Of a stretch of 64,000 bases of DNA, positions 55,062 through 64,000 are shown piece by piece. The notes under the pieces were generated by a model. The model searched no databases and had not been told where the DNA came from. It worked only from the letters and a program-made list of their open reading frames with translations. The position numbers were made by a program, and so were the translations under genes. The DNA lies in assembly GCF_022440805.1 (NCBI RefSeq), contig NZ_JAKNTK010000001.1:2108001-2172000 (forward strand). The letters are read 5' to 3'. Within the stretch, counting starts at the first letter, position 1. Each line of letters opens with the position of its first letter. The stretch is from Holdemania massiliensis (GTDB lineage Bacteria; Bacillota_I; Bacilli_A; Erysipelotrichales; Erysipelotrichaceae).

Positions 55062-56042
55062 TTATCCGCGGTTTGGATCTGAATGCAGGAAACGGCGGAT
55101 GAAGCGGAACAGCCGCTCATCGTAGTGCGAACTGTGATAGGCTTCGCAATGTCCGGCGGAAAGCACGGTATACAGCTCTTTTTCACTGGCGCAGGCATAA
55201 TAGTTTTCAAACACCATGTCATACGGCACGAAATCGTCTTCCTCACCATGGATAAACATCATGGGTACGCGGCACTGCTTCAGCTGTTCGACAGCACTGG
55301 CCTGCCAGACAGAATAACCGCAGCGCATTTTGATCAATGTCGACAAGCCGATCAAAACTGGCTGAGTTGCGATGCCAAACGCTTGGCGCACCTGCTTTTC
55401 GGCAATCGCCGGAACACTGGTATAGCCGCAGTCTTCAATCGCACAGACAACGTGATCGTTCAGATCTTCTTCCCCGCACGCCATCATCACTGCGGAAGCG
55501 CCCATCGACAGACCGAACAGAACAATTTTGCTTTCAGGATGCTCCTGGGCAATCCGATCGGTCCATAAAATCAGATCACGCCGGTCATTCCAGCCCATTC
55601 CGACATAATCGCCCTCGCTTAAGCCATGGCCGCGCAGATCCGGCAGCACGATATTAAAACCTGCTTCATCCAACGTCTTCGCGCGCGGCAAAAGTGCCAG
55701 ACTGTCCGCTCCATAGCCATGGGCCATGACGATCCACTTTTCACTTTCCGGATGGTTAAGAATCTGCGTCGCATGCAGCCGCAGCCCGTCAAAGGAAGTC
55801 AGCGTCAGATCGAGAACCTGACTGTTGACAAACCATTGCTGAACAGCTTCCTGACGCAGCAGCCGTTCCGTCCGCTGCGGCTCGGAGAATGCTTCTTCCT
55901 GCGGACCCATCGCAAAGAACTTCGGTCCGCGGCGGATAAAACGGTTATATGCCAGCTCACAGATTCCATAATAGCCGGCCGCTGCTCCAACAGTCGCTCC
56001 GGCCGCGATCATTACTTTTGTTTTTGTTTTCATGGTTATCAC
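55062..56042 (-). CDS. Alpha/beta hydrolase with N-terminal membrane anchor
   Basis: 326 residues. Hydrophobic N-terminus (VMIAAGATVGAAAGYYGI) then an alpha/beta-hydrolase: oxyanion region VMAHGYGADSLALL, nucleophile GLSMGASAVMMA (GxSxG), Asp in HGEEDDFVPYDM, and His in SAGHCEAYH. The type is often annotated as a peptidase or lysophospholipase; substrate unknown. Confidence 0.86.
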   Translation of the reverse strand: MITMKTKTKVMIAAGATVGAAAGYYGICELAYNRFIRRGPKFFAMGPQEEAFSEPQRTERLLRQEAVQQWFVNSQVLDLTLTSFDGLRLHATQILNHPESEKWIVMAHGYGADSLALLPRAKTLDEAGFNIVLPDLRGHGLSEGDYVGMGWNDRRDLILWTDRIAQEHPESKIVLFGLSMGASAVMMACGEEDLNDHVVCAIEDCGYTSVPAIAEKQVRQAFGIATQPVLIGLSTLIKMRCGYSVWQASAVEQLKQCRVPMMFIHGEEDDFVPYDMVFENYYACASEKELYTVLSAGHCEAYHSSHYDERLFRFIRRFLHSDPNRG

Positions 56043-56095
56043 CCGTTCCTATTATATCATGACTTCGCTTTCCCTGCCGCATCTTTTGTCTGTGT

Positions 56096-56671
56096 CTAAC
56101 CCATAGTTATCGTGATTTGTCCAATTTGTCCAGATTTTCGTTCACGGCGATAGCGCAGGATCACAATCCCATCATCAATCCAGGTCTGTTCCAGATGCAG
56201 CGGAATCGACGCAAAATCAGCCTGAAACAACCGTCGGCCCCGGCCTAATAAAATCGGAATGATGCCGATGATATACTCGTCGACGACATCTGCCTGAATG
56301 AACGACTGAGTAAGACCGGCTCCGCCAAACAGCCAGATATCTTTGCCCGGCTGCTGCTTCAGCGCCAGAACCTGAGCCACAACATCCCCGCTCACTCTCA
56401 CGGCCGGCGGATCCAGTGAGATCTTCTGTGAGGAAGCAATCCAAAACTGCTTGCCAGCCGGCTCCTTAATAAAATCCAGACCGCAGTCCGCATAGGCTTT
56501 TCGGCCCATAACCACCACGTCGATCTGACGGGCAAACTCCTCAATATCATAAAGCGGCTGCGTATCCAGCGACCGATCACCCTGACCGCGGATCCACTCA
56601 AAGCCACCGTCGCAGTCACAGATATATCCATCCAGACTGACGGCCAGATTTAAAATAACTTTCCGATCCAT
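56096..56671 (-). CDS. RibD C-terminal/dihydrofolate reductase-like protein
   Basis: 191 residues. N-terminus VILNLAVSLDGYICDCDGGF and the NADPH-binding DIWLFGGAGLTQSFIQADVV place it in the RibD_C family of reductases (as in YyaP/YwjB proteins). It stands alone from riboflavin genes, so the substrate is open. 53 bases upstream of the hydrolase. The 287 bases between it and valS (56672-56958) hold only the valS terminator. Confidence 0.82.
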   Translation of the reverse strand: MDRKVILNLAVSLDGYICDCDGGFEWIRGQGDRSLDTQPLYDIEEFARQIDVVVMGRKAYADCGLDFIKEPAGKQFWIASSQKISLDPPAVRVSGDVVAQVLALKQQPGKDIWLFGGAGLTQSFIQADVVDEYIIGIIPILLGRGRRLFQADFASIPLHLEQTWIDDGIVILRYRRERKSGQIGQITITMG

Positions 56672-56889
56672 TTTTGTTTACCTCTTTCTTAATTGGACTT
56701 CCTGTCGTTTAGTTTAACCGGTTCGGCGCTTTTTACCGCTTCCTTTTCAAATAAGCCAAAGCAGAAATTGCCGCCTGCATCCTTCTCCTTTTCTGATTAA
56801 ACGTTGGAGTTGACGGTCCCTGATCTCCTGTCTTTCCCTAATGCTTCGCAGCTTTTCATTCACCAATCCTAAAAATCAACAAGGGCCGC

Positions 56890-56922
56890 AAAACAGAAAA
56901 CCCGATCTTCAAAAGACCGGGT
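56890..56922 (-). terminator. Terminator of valS
   Basis: Minus strand ACCCGGTCTT, loop TTG, AAGATCGGGT (G-T pairs), then TTTCTGTTTT. Confidence 0.75.
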
Positions 56923-56958
56923 CATGCGGAAACAGAACTTCACAATTCCATCTCTGCA

Positions 56959-59568
56959 TTATTTTTCAATTTCCTGTAAGCGCGTCTCTACGATTGCCAG
57001 CTGCTGCTTATAGGTTTCCAGCTTTTTGCGTTCGGCTTCAACCTTTTCGGCCGGCGCCTTGGCAACAAAGCGTTCATTGGAAAGCATGCCTTCCGCACGC
57101 TTGATTTCGGCGTTCAGATGGTCCGCTTCCTTTTTCAGCTTGGCCTTTTCTTCTTCCAGATCAACGACGTCGCTCATCGGAATGCTCAGAGAACCACCCA
57201 GGATTGGACGAACAAGCATTTCTCCGTCCAGTTGAGCTTTCCAGCTGGCTTTGCACATCTTTTCATAGATGGAAGCGATCTGAGCATCGACGGCGGCCGG
57301 CTGATTCTGCGCGTTTTTGATCGTCATGGCCAGCGGTGCGGACGGCTTCAGATTGTAGTCAACCCGAACCTGACGAATTGTCTTAATAACTGAAATCAGC
57401 TGATCGACTTCATAATTATGACTCAAATCCAGACCTTCGATCGATGTCGGCCAAGCCGCCAGGCAGCAGGCTTTTTCCGTGTGCGGCAAGACGCTGTAAA
57501 TTTCTTCGGTCACAAACGGCATGAACGGATGAAGCAGACGGATAATCGCCCGCAGGCAGACGATCAGCGTCGACTGCGTCGCACGCTTGACGGACGCATC
57601 CTCGCTGTTTAAACCGGCCTTGCTCAGTTCGATATACCAGCTGCAGAAATCATCCCAGATAAAACCGTACAGTTCGTTGCCGACCAATGCGAATTCATAT
57701 TTATCCATGTTGGCCGTTACCGAAGCAACCGTTTCATTTAAACGATTGAGAATCCACGTATCCGTGATCGACAGATGGCTTAAATCAATCTGTTTCAACG
57801 TGAAATCTTCCGGCATGTTCATCATGACAAAGCGCGAAGCATTCCAGATTTTATTGATGAAGTTCCAGGAAGCTTCCAGCTTTTCTTCAATGTAGCGCAT
57901 ATCCTGACCCGGTGTGGAATTGGTCGTCAGGAAGAAGCGCAGGCTGTCGACGCCGTGCTTTTCAATGACGTCCATCGGATCGACGCCGTTGCCCAGCGAC
58001 TTGGACATTTTCCGGCCTTGAGCATCACGGATCAGGCCATGGATCAAGACATCCTTGAATGGTCGGGAATGAGTGAAATACCGTGCCTGAAAGGCCATCC
58101 GGGCAACCCAGAAGAAAATGATATCATACCCTGTAACTAAGACGTCGTTAGGATAATAACGATCCAGATCCGGCGTGGCATCCGGCCAGCCCAACGTTGA
58201 GAACGGCCACAGCGCACTAGAGAACCAGGTATCCAGGACATCTTCATCCTGCGTCCAGTTTTCGATATCCTGCGGCGCTTCAATTCCAACGTAGATTTCT
58301 CTAGTTTCCTTATGGTACCAAGCTGGAATCCGGTGTCCCCACCACAGCTGACGTGAAATACACCAGTCTTCGATGTTCTCCAGCCACTGCGTGAACGTCT
58401 TTTCAAAGCGCGGCGGGTAGAAATTGATTTTCTCATCGGCATTCTGCTGATGCTGCAAAACATCTTCCGCCAGCGGCTTCATTCTGACAAACCACTGCTT
58501 AGAAAGCATCGGTTCAACGATGACGTCGGTCCGCTCCGAGTAGCCGACCTGATGGATATGCTTCTCAATCTCAATCAAATTGCCTTCCTGACGGATTTTC
58601 TCTGTCAGCTGCTTCCGGCATTCAAACCGATCCATCCCCTCAAATTCACCGCAGCGCTCATTCATCGTCGCATCCGGATTCATACAGATAATCCGCGGCA
58701 GATGGTGACGTTCCGCGATTGCAAAGTCATTCGGATCATGCGCTGGGGTACATTTCATCGCGCCCGTTCCAAATGCAATATCGATGTAATCATCGCCAAT
58801 AATCGGCAGTGCTTCGCCGTTGGCCGGATTGACTGCATGCAGGCCGATCAAATGCTTAAATCGTTCATCTTCCGGATGAACAACGACACAGACATCCCCA
58901 AACATCGTTTCCGGACGGGTCGTTGCGACCTGGAAGCATTCGCCGGTTTCAACAACCTTGTAATTGAAGGTATACATCGCCCCTTCGGTTTCCTTATGAA
59001 TGACCTCAATGTTGCTTAACGCTGTCTTGGCTGCCGGATCCCAGTTGATGATCCGCTCGCCTTGATAGATCAGCCCGGCATTGTAATAATCGACGAAAAC
59101 CTTGGCTACGGCTTTGCTCAGACCTTCATCCAGCGTGAACCGCTCTCGGGTGTAATCCAATGACAAACCCATCTTCGCCCATTGCTGCCGAATATGACCG
59201 GCATATTCTTCCTTCCAGTCCCAGGCCCGCTCCAAAAACTTCTCCCGGCCGAGATCATAGCGGGAAACGCCTTCCTTTTTTAACCGCTCGTCAACTTTAG
59301 CCTGCGTCGCGATACCGGCATGGTCCATACCCGGAACCCACAGCATGTCCATTCCCTGCATCCGTTGATAACGGGCGATAATGTCCTGCAGCGTTGTATC
59401 CCAGGCATGACCTAAATGCAGCTTCCCGGTAACATTGGGCGGCGGGATAACGATACAGAAAGGATCCTTGCTTTGATCTCCGGCTGTAAAATAGCCTTCT
59501 TTGATCCAGTTGTCATAGCCCTGCTCAACATCCAAATGGTTATATTTCGGGGCCAGTTCCTTATTCAT
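56959..59568 (-). CDS. valS: Valyl-tRNA synthetase
   Basis: 869 residues. Class I motifs: PPPNVTGKLHLGHAWDTTLQ (HIGH-type) near 41-60 and GRKMSKSLGNG (KMSKS) near 520. An editing domain lies between them, and the C-terminal coiled coil is visible (EEKAKLKKEADHLNAEIKRA). AGGAGG ahead of ATG; controlled by the upstream T-box. Confidence 0.96.
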   Translation of the reverse strand: MNKELAPKYNHLDVEQGYDNWIKEGYFTAGDQSKDPFCIVIPPPNVTGKLHLGHAWDTTLQDIIARYQRMQGMDMLWVPGMDHAGIATQAKVDERLKKEGVSRYDLGREKFLERAWDWKEEYAGHIRQQWAKMGLSLDYTRERFTLDEGLSKAVAKVFVDYYNAGLIYQGERIINWDPAAKTALSNIEVIHKETEGAMYTFNYKVVETGECFQVATTRPETMFGDVCVVVHPEDERFKHLIGLHAVNPANGEALPIIGDDYIDIAFGTGAMKCTPAHDPNDFAIAERHHLPRIICMNPDATMNERCGEFEGMDRFECRKQLTEKIRQEGNLIEIEKHIHQVGYSERTDVIVEPMLSKQWFVRMKPLAEDVLQHQQNADEKINFYPPRFEKTFTQWLENIEDWCISRQLWWGHRIPAWYHKETREIYVGIEAPQDIENWTQDEDVLDTWFSSALWPFSTLGWPDATPDLDRYYPNDVLVTGYDIIFFWVARMAFQARYFTHSRPFKDVLIHGLIRDAQGRKMSKSLGNGVDPMDVIEKHGVDSLRFFLTTNSTPGQDMRYIEEKLEASWNFINKIWNASRFVMMNMPEDFTLKQIDLSHLSITDTWILNRLNETVASVTANMDKYEFALVGNELYGFIWDDFCSWYIELSKAGLNSEDASVKRATQSTLIVCLRAIIRLLHPFMPFVTEEIYSVLPHTEKACCLAAWPTSIEGLDLSHNYEVDQLISVIKTIRQVRVDYNLKPSAPLAMTIKNAQNQPAAVDAQIASIYEKMCKASWKAQLDGEMLVRPILGGSLSIPMSDVVDLEEEKAKLKKEADHLNAEIKRAEGMLSNERFVAKAPAEKVEAERKKLETYKQQLAIVETRLQEIEK

Positions 59569-59605
59569 CAGTGCTTCCTCCTTATTTTAATTTTTTACAC
59601 GCTGA

Positions 59606-59830
59606 ACAAAAAAAGCGTCCTGCAACAAGGACGCTTTACGCGCGGTACCACCTTACTTCATCTTTTTCAAGATGCGCTTTCACCGGTAACGACGGCTTTC
59701 GGATTTTCCTACTTTGCTTTCAGAAAATCAACTTCCGGACGACTTTTCACCAAGCTTCTTCTGACTCCCTTTCACCTTCCGGGAGTTCGCTGATTTCCTA
59801 AAGCGGCTACTTCTTCCGTTCAACGTAGAT
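59606..59830 (-). promoter_or_regulatory. T-box riboswitch of valS
   Basis: T-box core AAGGTGGTACCGCG at 59641-59654 followed by the terminator AAAGCGTCC-TTGTTGCA-GGACGCTTT and seven T (59608-59637). The long structured region upstream fits Stem I to III. I could not place the valine specifier codon with confidence; identity rests on the downstream gene. Confidence 0.88.
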
Positions 59831-59836
59831 GGTTTT

Positions 59837-59865
59837 ATTATAGACATTGCGCAGGCGCTTGTCAA
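59837..59865 (-). promoter_or_regulatory. Consensus promoter of the valS T-box transcript
   Basis: Minus strand TTGACA, 17 bases, TATAAT: a perfect match. Confidence 0.88.
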
Positions 59866-59950
59866 TTCCAATTCCGCGGTTTTCAACACTGAAATGGATC
59901 AGGAACATCAAATTATTACGTTTTAACTAAGTTGCCTCTTAAAACCTGAA

Positions 59951-60625
59951 TCACACCTTGTCAGGCTGTGAAAAGAACTGCGGGCATTCGCGCTTAAACA
60001 TCGCCAAAGCTGTTTCCCAATAGTTTTTCTTCGCCTCAGATTCCATGGTAAAGGTCAGCTTATCCTTCGACCAGTTCTCCTCCAAGGGGCCAAACGTATT
60101 CTTTGGCAGATCAAAACCGAACCGCTGCATGACCAATAAAGCAAATTCGCGGAAAGCCCCGCCGAAAGCAGTGATGATGTGATCCTGTTCAACAATCGGC
60201 GCAAAACGGAAATTCGCTTTCTGCATAAATGGTAGATCCTCCAGCACTTCCTGATAGAACCCACCGCAGTAAGCCCGGTTTTCCAATAATCCCGCTGCCC
60301 CTAACAGCACCGGCGAAACCGAAATCGCAGCGATCAAAATGTCGGATCGATCTTTGAAGCGAGCTAAAAAGTCGAGCTGCCTGCGGTCTTTCAGGACTTC
60401 CGGAAATTCTGCGATTCCCGGCAGGATCAGACAATCAATTTCATCAAGATCCAATTCCTCATAACAGATATCCGGCAGCACTGTAAAGCCTTCCTCCGTT
60501 TTCACTGGATTGCGATCTGCGGCACAGACAGTCATCGGTTTGCCCAATCCTACCATCCATTCGGTCAGACAGCTGATCTCCTGCATACAGAACGCACGAT
60601 AGATCATTACCGCGGCTTTCTTCAT
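59951..60625 (-). CDS. DJ-1/PfpI-family protein without the usual cysteine
   Basis: 224 residues. DJ-1 fold: AVMIYRAFCMQEISCL, CLILPGIAEFPEVL, and AAISVSPVLLGAAGLL. In most members the nucleophile elbow reads AICxGP with Cys; here it reads ISVSP, so the cysteine is missing. Alone on its strand with its own weak promoter. Function unknown. Confidence 0.75.
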   Translation of the reverse strand: MKKAAVMIYRAFCMQEISCLTEWMVGLGKPMTVCAADRNPVKTEEGFTVLPDICYEELDLDEIDCLILPGIAEFPEVLKDRRQLDFLARFKDRSDILIAAISVSPVLLGAAGLLENRAYCGGFYQEVLEDLPFMQKANFRFAPIVEQDHIITAFGGAFREFALLVMQRFGFDLPKNTFGPLEENWSKDKLTFTMESEAKKNYWETALAMFKRECPQFFSQPDKV

Positions 60626-60656
60626 TTCCCATTTTCCCTTTCCTATTATTAATTTT

Positions 60657-60685
60657 AATGTAGCACATCCCCAACTGAATCACAA
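60657..60685 (-). promoter_or_regulatory. Possible promoter of the DJ-1-like gene
   Basis: Minus strand TTGTGA, 17 bases, TACATT, about 32 bases before the start. Confidence 0.4.
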
Positions 60686-60756
60686 GTTTTCTCCGATTTC
60701 TGATTTTGATTCTGATTTAATTCCGTTGTATTGCAGCACAGCGGAATCCAAGAAAG

Positions 60757-60780
60757 AAGAAAAACCCCTGAGTTGGGGTT
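60757..60780 (-). terminator. Terminator of the SPOCS/LysM gene
   Basis: Minus strand AACCCC, loop AACTCA, GGGGTT then TTTC; 21 bases past the stop. Confidence 0.75.
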
Positions 60781-60800
60781 GTTGTCCTGATCAATTTTGC

Positions 60801-61550
60801 TTACAGCGGTAGCTGAACCAGCGTTTTTTCCTCTAATGGCTTATTCTGGTTCACAGCGATCAGCTGCTTTTCATTAACGCCGTAACGCTGAGCAATTGCC
60901 GCATAGGTATCGTTGGCCAGCGCCAGCATATAACGGCTGGTCACGATGACATTCTCGGCATCGTCAAAAAGGTCTTCAATCTCAGCCGCTTCTTCTGCCT
61001 GGGGTTCGGCTTCCTCAGCCTCTTCTTCAACCTCAGTGTTCTCTAGCATATCCGACACTTCTTCCGCTACGATTTTCTTTTCCTTCACCGCCGGCTTCGG
61101 CGCTGTCATCGCTGCGGAAGCAAGCTTTGCTTCCTGATCTGCGTGCTGAACTTCTGTTTGTGCAGGCTGAACCATGGATGCCGGTGCAATTTCCGCATCG
61201 GACTCCAAAATCGCCGCAGCCCGTTCTTCTTTCATCCCATAGACATTCAAATAGATCGTCACGATCATATCCCGATCTTCGATGCGGGCATCGTAGTGAT
61301 GCAGACGGATGCGAAACTGTGAGGCATCCTGCAGCTTATCCATTGGTGCCAGAACATCCAGCGTGATTTCTTCATTCAGCGCATAAGCACCTTGTTCATC
61401 AGCGGCCTGCCCTTTGACCCACAACGAGCCTAACGCCCGGATGCCGTCCGTTTCCGTGTGATATTGAATCTCATTGGTGATCTGACATTGCAGAATTTGA
61501 TCGACCGGACGGCTAAGTTCCAGACGTTTCTCAATTTTCATTGGTTTCAT
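60801..61550 (-). CDS. SPOCS/LysM-domain protein, SpoVID-like
   Basis: 249 residues. N-terminal 110 residues resemble the SPOCS (DUF3794) domain of spore-coat and SpoVID-like proteins (RPVDQILQCQITNEIQYHTE, ITLDVLAPMD). A long acidic linker (AEEVSDMLENTEVEEEAEEA) leads to a C-terminal LysM (YMLALANDTYAAIAQRYGVN, then KTLVQLPL). No signal peptide, so it acts inside the cell, as SpoVID does in the mother cell. Whether the host sporulates is not shown here. Confidence 0.75.
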   Translation of the reverse strand: MKPMKIEKRLELSRPVDQILQCQITNEIQYHTETDGIRALGSLWVKGQAADEQGAYALNEEITLDVLAPMDKLQDASQFRIRLHHYDARIEDRDMIVTIYLNVYGMKEERAAAILESDAEIAPASMVQPAQTEVQHADQEAKLASAAMTAPKPAVKEKKIVAEEVSDMLENTEVEEEAEEAEPQAEEAAEIEDLFDDAENVIVTSRYMLALANDTYAAIAQRYGVNEKQLIAVNQNKPLEEKTLVQLPL

Positions 61551-61611
61551 CCTTGTTTCCTCCCCAGCATTCCTGCTTCAATGTCAGTGTATGCCCAAAG
61601 CCCTAAAATAT

Positions 61612-61642
61612 GAAAAAAGCCCGAATCACTCGGATTCAGGCT
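61612..61642 (-). terminator. Terminator overlapping the engB stop codon
   Basis: Minus strand AGCCTGAATC, loop CGAGT, GATTCGGGCT then TTTTTT. The left arm and loop encode the last residues of EngB, and the stop codon TGA spans the loop and the right arm. Confidence 0.85.
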
Positions 61643-62228
61643 CCTTGTTGTCTAATAACGCTTCGATCGCTTCCATCAGTTCTTCCCGGCCTTGTTTCGT
61701 GATCGCCGAAAAGGGAATAATCACCTCTTGGCTGCAGGTCAGAGCTTCAGCAATCAGCTTAATCTGTCGGCTTTGCTGAGAACGCGGAACTTTATCCATC
61801 TTGGTCGCGACCACCGCAAACGGAATCTCATAATACCGCGCATACTCGGCCATCCCGATATCATCCTCGGTCGGCGCGTGACGCATATCCACTAACAGAA
61901 CCAGACCTTTCAGCTGCGAACGGCTGGAAAAATAATCTTCCATCATCTCGCCGAACTGGATCAGCATCTGTTTGGACGCATTGGCAAAGCCATAGCCCGG
62001 CACATCCACCAGCATGAAGCGGTGATCAATGTCAAAGAAATTCAGCAGCCGCGTCTTGCCCGGCGTGTTGCCGACATAGGCCAGCGCCTTGCGCCCGCAT
62101 AACGTATTGATCAAGGACGACTTACCAACATTGCTGCGGCCAGCCAAGACAATTTCCGGCAGTTCACTTTCCGGCCAGTGTGCTTTTGACGGCGCACTGA
62201 CGACCAGTTCAGCTTCTTTGATTTCCAT
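61626..62228 (-). CDS. engB: Ribosome biogenesis GTPase EngB/YsxC
   Basis: 200 residues. G1 LAGRSNVGKSSLIN, G3 LVDVPGYGFAN, G4 VATKMDK, G5 IIPFSAI. Needed for 50S assembly. Its ATG follows the lon stop codon with no gap, the common lon-engB arrangement in Bacillota. Confidence 0.95.
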   Translation of the reverse strand: MEIKEAELVVSAPSKAHWPESELPEIVLAGRSNVGKSSLINTLCGRKALAYVGNTPGKTRLLNFFDIDHRFMLVDVPGYGFANASKQMLIQFGEMMEDYFSSRSQLKGLVLLVDMRHAPTEDDIGMAEYARYYEIPFAVVATKMDKVPRSQQSRQIKLIAEALTCSQEVIIPFSAITKQGREELMEAIEALLDNKEPESE

Positions 62229-64000
62229 TCAGCGAACCAACGCTTCCTGGATAACCTGATCAACGGTTTCCACTGGAATGAAGTGAATATCATTTTTTAC
62301 AGTCTCCGGAACTTCATCCAAATCTTTGACGTTGTTCTTCGGAATGATGACCGTTGAAATTCCGCTGCGGTGCGCCGCCAGCGATTTTTCACGCAGGCCG
62401 CCGATCGGCAGTACGTTGCCGCGCAGTGTCACCTCGCCGGTCATCGCCAGATTCGCATGCACCGGATGCCGGGTGATCGCCGAAACCAACGCTGTGGTCA
62501 GCGTGACGCCGGCACTTGGGCCATCCTTCGGCACAGCCCCTTCTGGGCAATGGATATGGATATCATGCTTATCGAAGAAAGCCGGATCAATCTTGTATTC
62601 AACCGCTCGGCTTTTGATATAGTCTAAGGCAATCTCGGTGGATTCCTTCATGACATCGCCCAGCTGTCCAGTAACGATCAGCTTGCCCTTACCATCAAAA
62701 TAGGTGACTTCAACCGGCAGGATATCGCCGCCGAAAGAGGTGTAGGCCAAACCAGTAACCACGCCGATCTGATCCTTTTTCTCCTTGACGCCGTATTCAA
62801 ATTTCTCTTTGCCTAACCATTCCTGAATCAATTTCTTCGACACTTTGACTGAACGCTTGCCGTCTTTCATGATCGTCAGAACACTCTTGCGGCACAGCGA
62901 AGCAATCACACGCTCCAGCTGACGAACACCGGCTTCCCGTGTGTAATGCCGGATTAAATAGATCAGCTCCTCATCGCCCAGCTTGAACTGACTTGGCTTT
63001 AAGCCATTGATTTCAGCCTGCTTGCGGATCAGATGTTCCTGTGCAATGCTGACCTTTTCCACCTCGGTATAAGAAGACAGCTCGATGATTTCCAAGCGAT
63101 CGCGAAGCGCCGCTGGAATGCTGTCCAGCGTATTGGCCGTCGCAATAAACATGACCTTGGACAGATCATACGGTTCTTCCAGATAGTTATCCGAGAACAG
63201 CTTGTTCTGTTCCGGATCCAGAACTTCCAGCATCGCACTGGAAGGATCACCCTTGTAGTCACTGGCCATCTTATCGATTTCATCGATCAGGAAGACCGGA
63301 TTGATGACGCCGGCTTTTTTCATGCCCTGAATGATCCGGCCCGGCAGGGAACCCAAATAAGTCCGGCGATGGCCGCGGATTTCCGCTTCATCCCGAACGC
63401 CGCCTAACGACGCTTTGACAAACTTGCGGTCCAGCGCCCGCGCAACGGACTTGGCCAACGAGGTCTTGCCGACACCCGGAGGCCCAACCAGACACAGAAT
63501 CGGCGCGTTCAGCGACTGCGTCATCTGCTTGACTGCCAGATATTCCATGATGCGGTCCTTCACTTTTTCCAGACCAAAATGATCTTCATCGAGGCGCTTC
63601 TGCACCAGTTTGAGATCTTCGTTATCTTCCGTTTCCTGCCACCATGGAACGCCTAAGAGCCAATCCAGATAGGTCCGGACAACCCCGGCTTCTCCGGAAG
63701 CTCCCGGCAGCATTTCATAACGGGCCAGTTCTTCACGGGCTTTTTCCTTGATTGCTTCCGGATATGGATTTTCCTCAATCATCCGGCGCAGTTCTTCAGA
63801 ATCGTCGCTCTGATTGGAAACATCGCCCAGCTCTTCTTTAATCGCACGGAGCTTTTCCCGCAGATAATATTCTTTCTGCGATTCATCGATCCGCTCTTTT
63901 ACTTTTTCATTGATATTGTTTTCAATATCGGACAGCTGTTTTTCTTTTTCCAGCTCCTGAATGATCATCATCAGCCGTTCGTTGACATTCAGCGTTTCCA
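62229..64000 (-). CDS. lon: ATP-dependent protease Lon (5' end outside window)
   Basis: About 590 C-terminal residues; the frame is still open at 64000 (ETLNVNERLMMIIQELEKEK). Coiled region before the ATPase (SQKEYYLREKLRAIKEELGD), Walker A LVGPPGVGKTSLAKSVARAL, Walker B FLIDEIDKM, sensor 2 region, then the protease with catalytic Ser in PKDGPSAGVTLTTAL and Lys in GLREKSLAAHRSGI. Degrades misfolded and regulatory proteins. Confidence 0.95.
   Translation of the reverse strand, partial: ETLNVNERLMMIIQELEKEKQLSDIENNINEKVKERIDESQKEYYLREKLRAIKEELGDVSNQSDDSEELRRMIEENPYPEAIKEKAREELARYEMLPGASGEAGVVRTYLDWLLGVPWWQETEDNEDLKLVQKRLDEDHFGLEKVKDRIMEYLAVKQMTQSLNAPILCLVGPPGVGKTSLAKSVARALDRKFVKASLGGVRDEAEIRGHRRTYLGSLPGRIIQGMKKAGVINPVFLIDEIDKMASDYKGDPSSAMLEVLDPEQNKLFSDNYLEEPYDLSKVMFIATANTLDSIPAALRDRLEIIELSSYTEVEKVSIAQEHLIRKQAEINGLKPSQFKLGDEELIYLIRHYTREAGVRQLERVIASLCRKSVLTIMKDGKRSVKVSKKLIQEWLGKEKFEYGVKEKKDQIGVVTGLAYTSFGGDILPVEVTYFDGKGKLIVTGQLGDVMKESTEIALDYIKSRAVEYKIDPAFFDKHDIHIHCPEGAVPKDGPSAGVTLTTALVSAITRHPVHANLAMTGEVTLRGNVLPIGGLREKSLAAHRSGISTVIIPKNNVKDLDEVPETVKNDIHFIPVETVDQVIQEALVR

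Noticed and set aside
1..64000. CRISPR arrays, tRNA or rRNA genes, insertion-sequence transposases, phage genes
   Set aside because: I looked for regular repeats, tRNA-like ends and transposase or integrase motifs and found none I could support.

Overview
The window looks like chromosome of an anaerobic, fermentative low-to-mid GC Bacillota. An Erysipelotrichia member (Holdemania-like) is my best guess, from gene style and content only: T-box leaders on thrS and valS, a CcpA-type operator by ppdK, a trimeric [FeFe]-hydrogenase, pyruvate phosphate dikinase, and a threonyl-tRNA synthetase without the TGS domain. Almost every gene is on the minus strand; the one clear exception is an AAA-ATPase/PD-(D/E)XK gene at 5666-7339.

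Layout. 1-3525: sugar ABC transporter operon (ATPase, two permeases, lipoprotein binding protein cut by the window edge). 3686-5438: split transketolase. 5666-7339: the plus-strand AAA-ATPase. 7545-38071: a capsule or wall-polysaccharide locus of about 30 kb, read from high to low coordinates. 38495-42666: hydA-hydB-hydC. 42709-46930: orphan ABC permease and binding protein, a methyltransferase and PepD. 46927-48669: thrS behind a T-box. 49002-56671: two lipoproteins, aspartate dehydrogenase, an SDR, ppdK, an alpha/beta hydrolase and a RibD-type reductase. 56959-59568: valS behind a second T-box. 59951-64000: a DJ-1-like protein, a SPOCS/LysM protein, EngB and the 3' part of lon.

The polysaccharide locus is the accessory heart of the window. 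It starts with a roughly 420-base leader rich in hairpins, a small unknown protein and a NusG paralogue resembling LoaP/RfaH. A terminator-like hairpin lies between that paralogue and the rest of the operon. Then follow an LCP ligase, the CpsC/CpsD/CpsB tyrosine-kinase circuit, a PglF/PglE/PglC-like set (4,6-dehydratase, aminotransferase, initiating sugar-phosphate transferase), an MBL/ATP-grasp/SDR cassette, glycosyltransferases, Wzy, Wzx, an acyltransferase, the CapE/CapG/CapF enzymes for UDP-N-acetyl-L-fucosamine, three LicD genes, an IspD/TarI-like cytidylyltransferase and a LicC-LicA fusion. Together they predict a Wzx/Wzy polymer with an amino-sugar primer, FucNAc and phosphocholine (or a similar phospho-substituent), possibly zwitterionic like pneumococcal C-polysaccharide.

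Several genes here are switched off or decaying as sequenced. One licD is out of frame at a run of 14 G, a likely phase-variation switch. A GT4 glycosyltransferase carries a single in-frame TAA. A hexapeptide acetyltransferase is frameshifted. The locus looks variable and under selection for surface diversity.
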